64,000 nucleotides of DNA from Sindora glabra (taxonomy: Eukaryota; Streptophyta; Magnoliopsida; Fabales; Fabaceae). Every line of letters begins with the position of its first letter. The stretch's first letter is position 1. Under the pieces are notes generated by a model, which saw nothing but the letters and a program-made list of their open reading frames with translations, was not told the DNA's origin and made no database searches. The stretch spans positions 50,033,057-50,097,056 of the forward strand of contig CM035236.1 of assembly GCA_020226215.1 (NCBI GenBank), in the 5' to 3' direction. Shown here one piece after another: positions 62,091-64,000 of the stretch. The position numbers and the translations under genes are program-made.

Positions 62091-63130
62091 AATAATCGAT
62101 AGTAAGATTAGATATTTCATCCCGCATGTTAGGTAGGACCAAACAAGTTTTCATGGAATTGTCTATGAATTTGAAATGGATTATTGAAGTTTAAATGCAT
62201 ATTATAAATTGTTGTAATTAAAAAAACATGATTTAGTTCTTGTATAGTTTTTTATGTTGAACCTATATTTTTTACAAAAATAATTCATTATTTTCTCTTA
62301 ACTCGGTAGCTAGCTAATTTTTTAATTAAATCCTTAACTATTTTTAATGAACACAAAAGGAAAATATAAATTTGTTTAGAAAAATATCTTCTTTCTAAAC
62401 AAGTAAGCATTAGATAATTAAATTAATTAGAATAATATAATAACATAGAAATAAATGTAACATGAAAAAATCTCAAATTCTAGAAAAAAAGTTACGGATG
62501 AGAAAAAATTTACTATATTAATCAACAAAATTTACAAGATAATGCATGTAAAAATTCTCAATATAGTCCCATAACTTTCAAACCACCAATCCTATATCTC
62601 TCACAAATTAATCTCTATAGAGGTTCCTTCATAAACCCACAAGTACTCACATCACATCATCACTTACCTCATTATCTTAACTTTCAATGATTAAGTAAAG
62701 GTTAAAACCTCTCCAAGCTTATCAACATCCATAGTTAATACATTGGACTAACTATATGGAATGCAAAGTTTGTGCATATTATATTAAATAGTCCAAGAGA
62801 AGAAAAATCAAATTAAAGCAATAAAAGATCATGTTATGCTCAACTTAAGAATAAGGAAGAAAGGTAAGGTGAAGATATAATCAAGTATTGAAGAAGGTGA
62901 AGATTGAAGTTTTGAAACCTTGAAAATATCAAGAAAAGCCTAAAGACTTTGTTGGTATGGTTTTTTTTTTAACCTTATATTTTCTTAAAAATTAAAGTTT
63001 TTCATGATATAGAATTCCAATATATTTTTAAAATATTAGCTTGATCAAAATATTTTAAAAATATAGCCTACAACCATATTTTTTTTAAAAATAACCTATG
63101 AGATATTTTAAAAAGCTAATGAAATATGAG
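62091..63130. other. AT-rich DNA, no gene seen
   Basis: No exon or convincing terminus. About 62960-63120 holds several TATTTTAAAA(A/T)-type blocks that may be degraded repeat units. Confidence 0.4.
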
Positions 63131-63139
63131 TTTTTGGTC

Positions 63140-63710
63140 TTTTCAATTTTAATCTTTCATCCCTCTATTGCTCATATCTCACAAACTACTTATAATTTAA
63201 TGATGAAACTTTTTCCATTTGAAAATAAATAAAAACATATTTCAAGGAAATGTCATTTGCTTAAAATGATCAAAATATAAAAGAATTATAAATTTTTCAA
63301 GTTGAGTCTAGAAGTTAGTTTTTCCTTATTTCGTTATTGTCTGACATTTACTCATTATTTTGATCATATCTCATAAAATATATTTGATTTAATTGCAAAA
63401 ATTTTTCCAAGTGAAAATAAACTTAAATAACTTTCCAAAGTATGGGTAATTTGCCTAAAATGAATAAAATATAAAAGAGTTATATTTTTTAAAGTTGATT
63501 ACTAAAATTTATTTTCTGTATCCAATTTTTTCTAACCTTTACTCATTATTTTGACCACATCTAAAAATTTATTAGATATAAACATGAAATCAATTTTATT
63601 TGAAAGTATAATTAAATATCTTTCTAATAATAAGTTGTTTGCTCAAAATAGGCTTAAAATGAAAGAGTTATAACATTTTAAAATTGATGTTAGGCCTTAT
63701 TGACCTAACA
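63140..63710. repeat. Tandem repeat, about 191-bp unit, three diverged copies
   Basis: CTCATATCTCACAAACTA (63171), ATCATATCTCATAAAATA (63363) and ACCACATCTAAAAATTTA (about 63554) head three units. Each runs on to TTGAAAATAAA/GTGAAAATAAA, an ATTTGC-T-AAAATGA block and AAAGAGTTATA. ACTCATTATTTTGA recurs at 63350 and 63541, a spacing of 191. Composition and style resemble long-LTR or Tat-type spacer repeats. Confidence 0.75.
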
Positions 63711-64000
63711 ATCAATTATTCTAAGGCTAATAATTGAGTTTTAGCCTTAAGATGGACTTTGCTATGAAAATTTAGCAAAGCAATAATTTTTATTTCTAAA
63801 TATTCCAAATAGCTATAAATCACTTTGCCCTCCCTATAAAAGTTAAGAAATATCAAGTATAATATATGTGCAGTATGGCCTTCATTGTTTAACATCAATT
63901 AATCCTTCTTTTATAAAAATCATGATTTAAGCTCTTCATTTTGAAATCTACTCTATAAGAAAGTTTATTCAAATTATTCTTCATCTTGTATCAATTTCCA

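Overview
This is AT-rich nuclear DNA of a flowering plant, most likely a eudicot. The organism call rests on the repeat families (Stowaway-like MITEs, hAT, CACTA/En-Spm and MULE DNA transposons, Athila-type and TGTTATGACC-type Ty3/gypsy LTRs), on plant-style gene relics, and on long (TA)n arrays. I cannot name the species. No bacterial features (operons, ribosome binding sites, CRISPR) are present. The window looks like a gene-poor, pericentromere-like repeat graveyard: almost every stretch I could identify is transposon-derived, and nearly all coding sequence is broken by stops and frameshifts.

Layout. 1-7.25 kb: three copies of one Stowaway-like MITE, a complete 1.5-kb hAT relic (3021-4528) with matching 8-bp target duplications, microsatellites, and one intact-looking small gene (38 codons at 5025-5141) with a TATA box, good start context and poly(A) signal. 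7.25-20.8 kb: a CACTA terminus at 7257, a Tat/Athila-like LTR fragment, then a minus-strand Athila-type element (LTRs 9952-11411 and 19335-20778) with recognisable gag and protease but no RT/integrase. Its primer-binding-site/LTR junction is split by a 3.5-kb solo LTR (15786-19331, TSD ACATG). 20.8-33.7 kb: two CACTA 5' ends (20869 and 27264), one with a matching 3' end at 33743, each carrying an LTR of the TGTTATGACC family; a third LTR lies in inverted orientation between them. 34.4-45.9 kb: three more solo LTRs (34372-37322, 38229-40883, 42841-45863), each with its own exact 5-bp target duplication. 47.0-49.9 kb: a second CACTA element containing an AT-rich tandem array. 49.9-55.9 kb: mostly unassigned, with two long (TA)n arrays and a 4-unit tandem repeat.

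56-64 kb: an exon relic of the plant TMEM19/PGR (DUF92) membrane-protein family (56000-56200) beside a LINE RNase H relic on the other strand, a possible hAT terminus, and a minus-strand MuDR-type MULE transposase pseudogene (about 58.9-62.1 kb). That pseudogene is itself interrupted by a 1.1-kb element with long terminal inverted repeats and a 10-bp target duplication. A three-unit 191-bp tandem repeat closes the window.

How the parts relate: there is no working pathway here. The story is layered insertion (LTRs into CACTA elements, an LTR into an Athila element, a TIR element into a MULE), followed by LTR-LTR recombination to solo LTRs and C-to-T/G-to-A decay. The items most worth following up are the 38-codon ORF, the solo-LTR cluster with its inverted LTR pair, and the DUF92 exon relic. 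All coordinates of degraded elements come from reading by eye; no similarity search was run.
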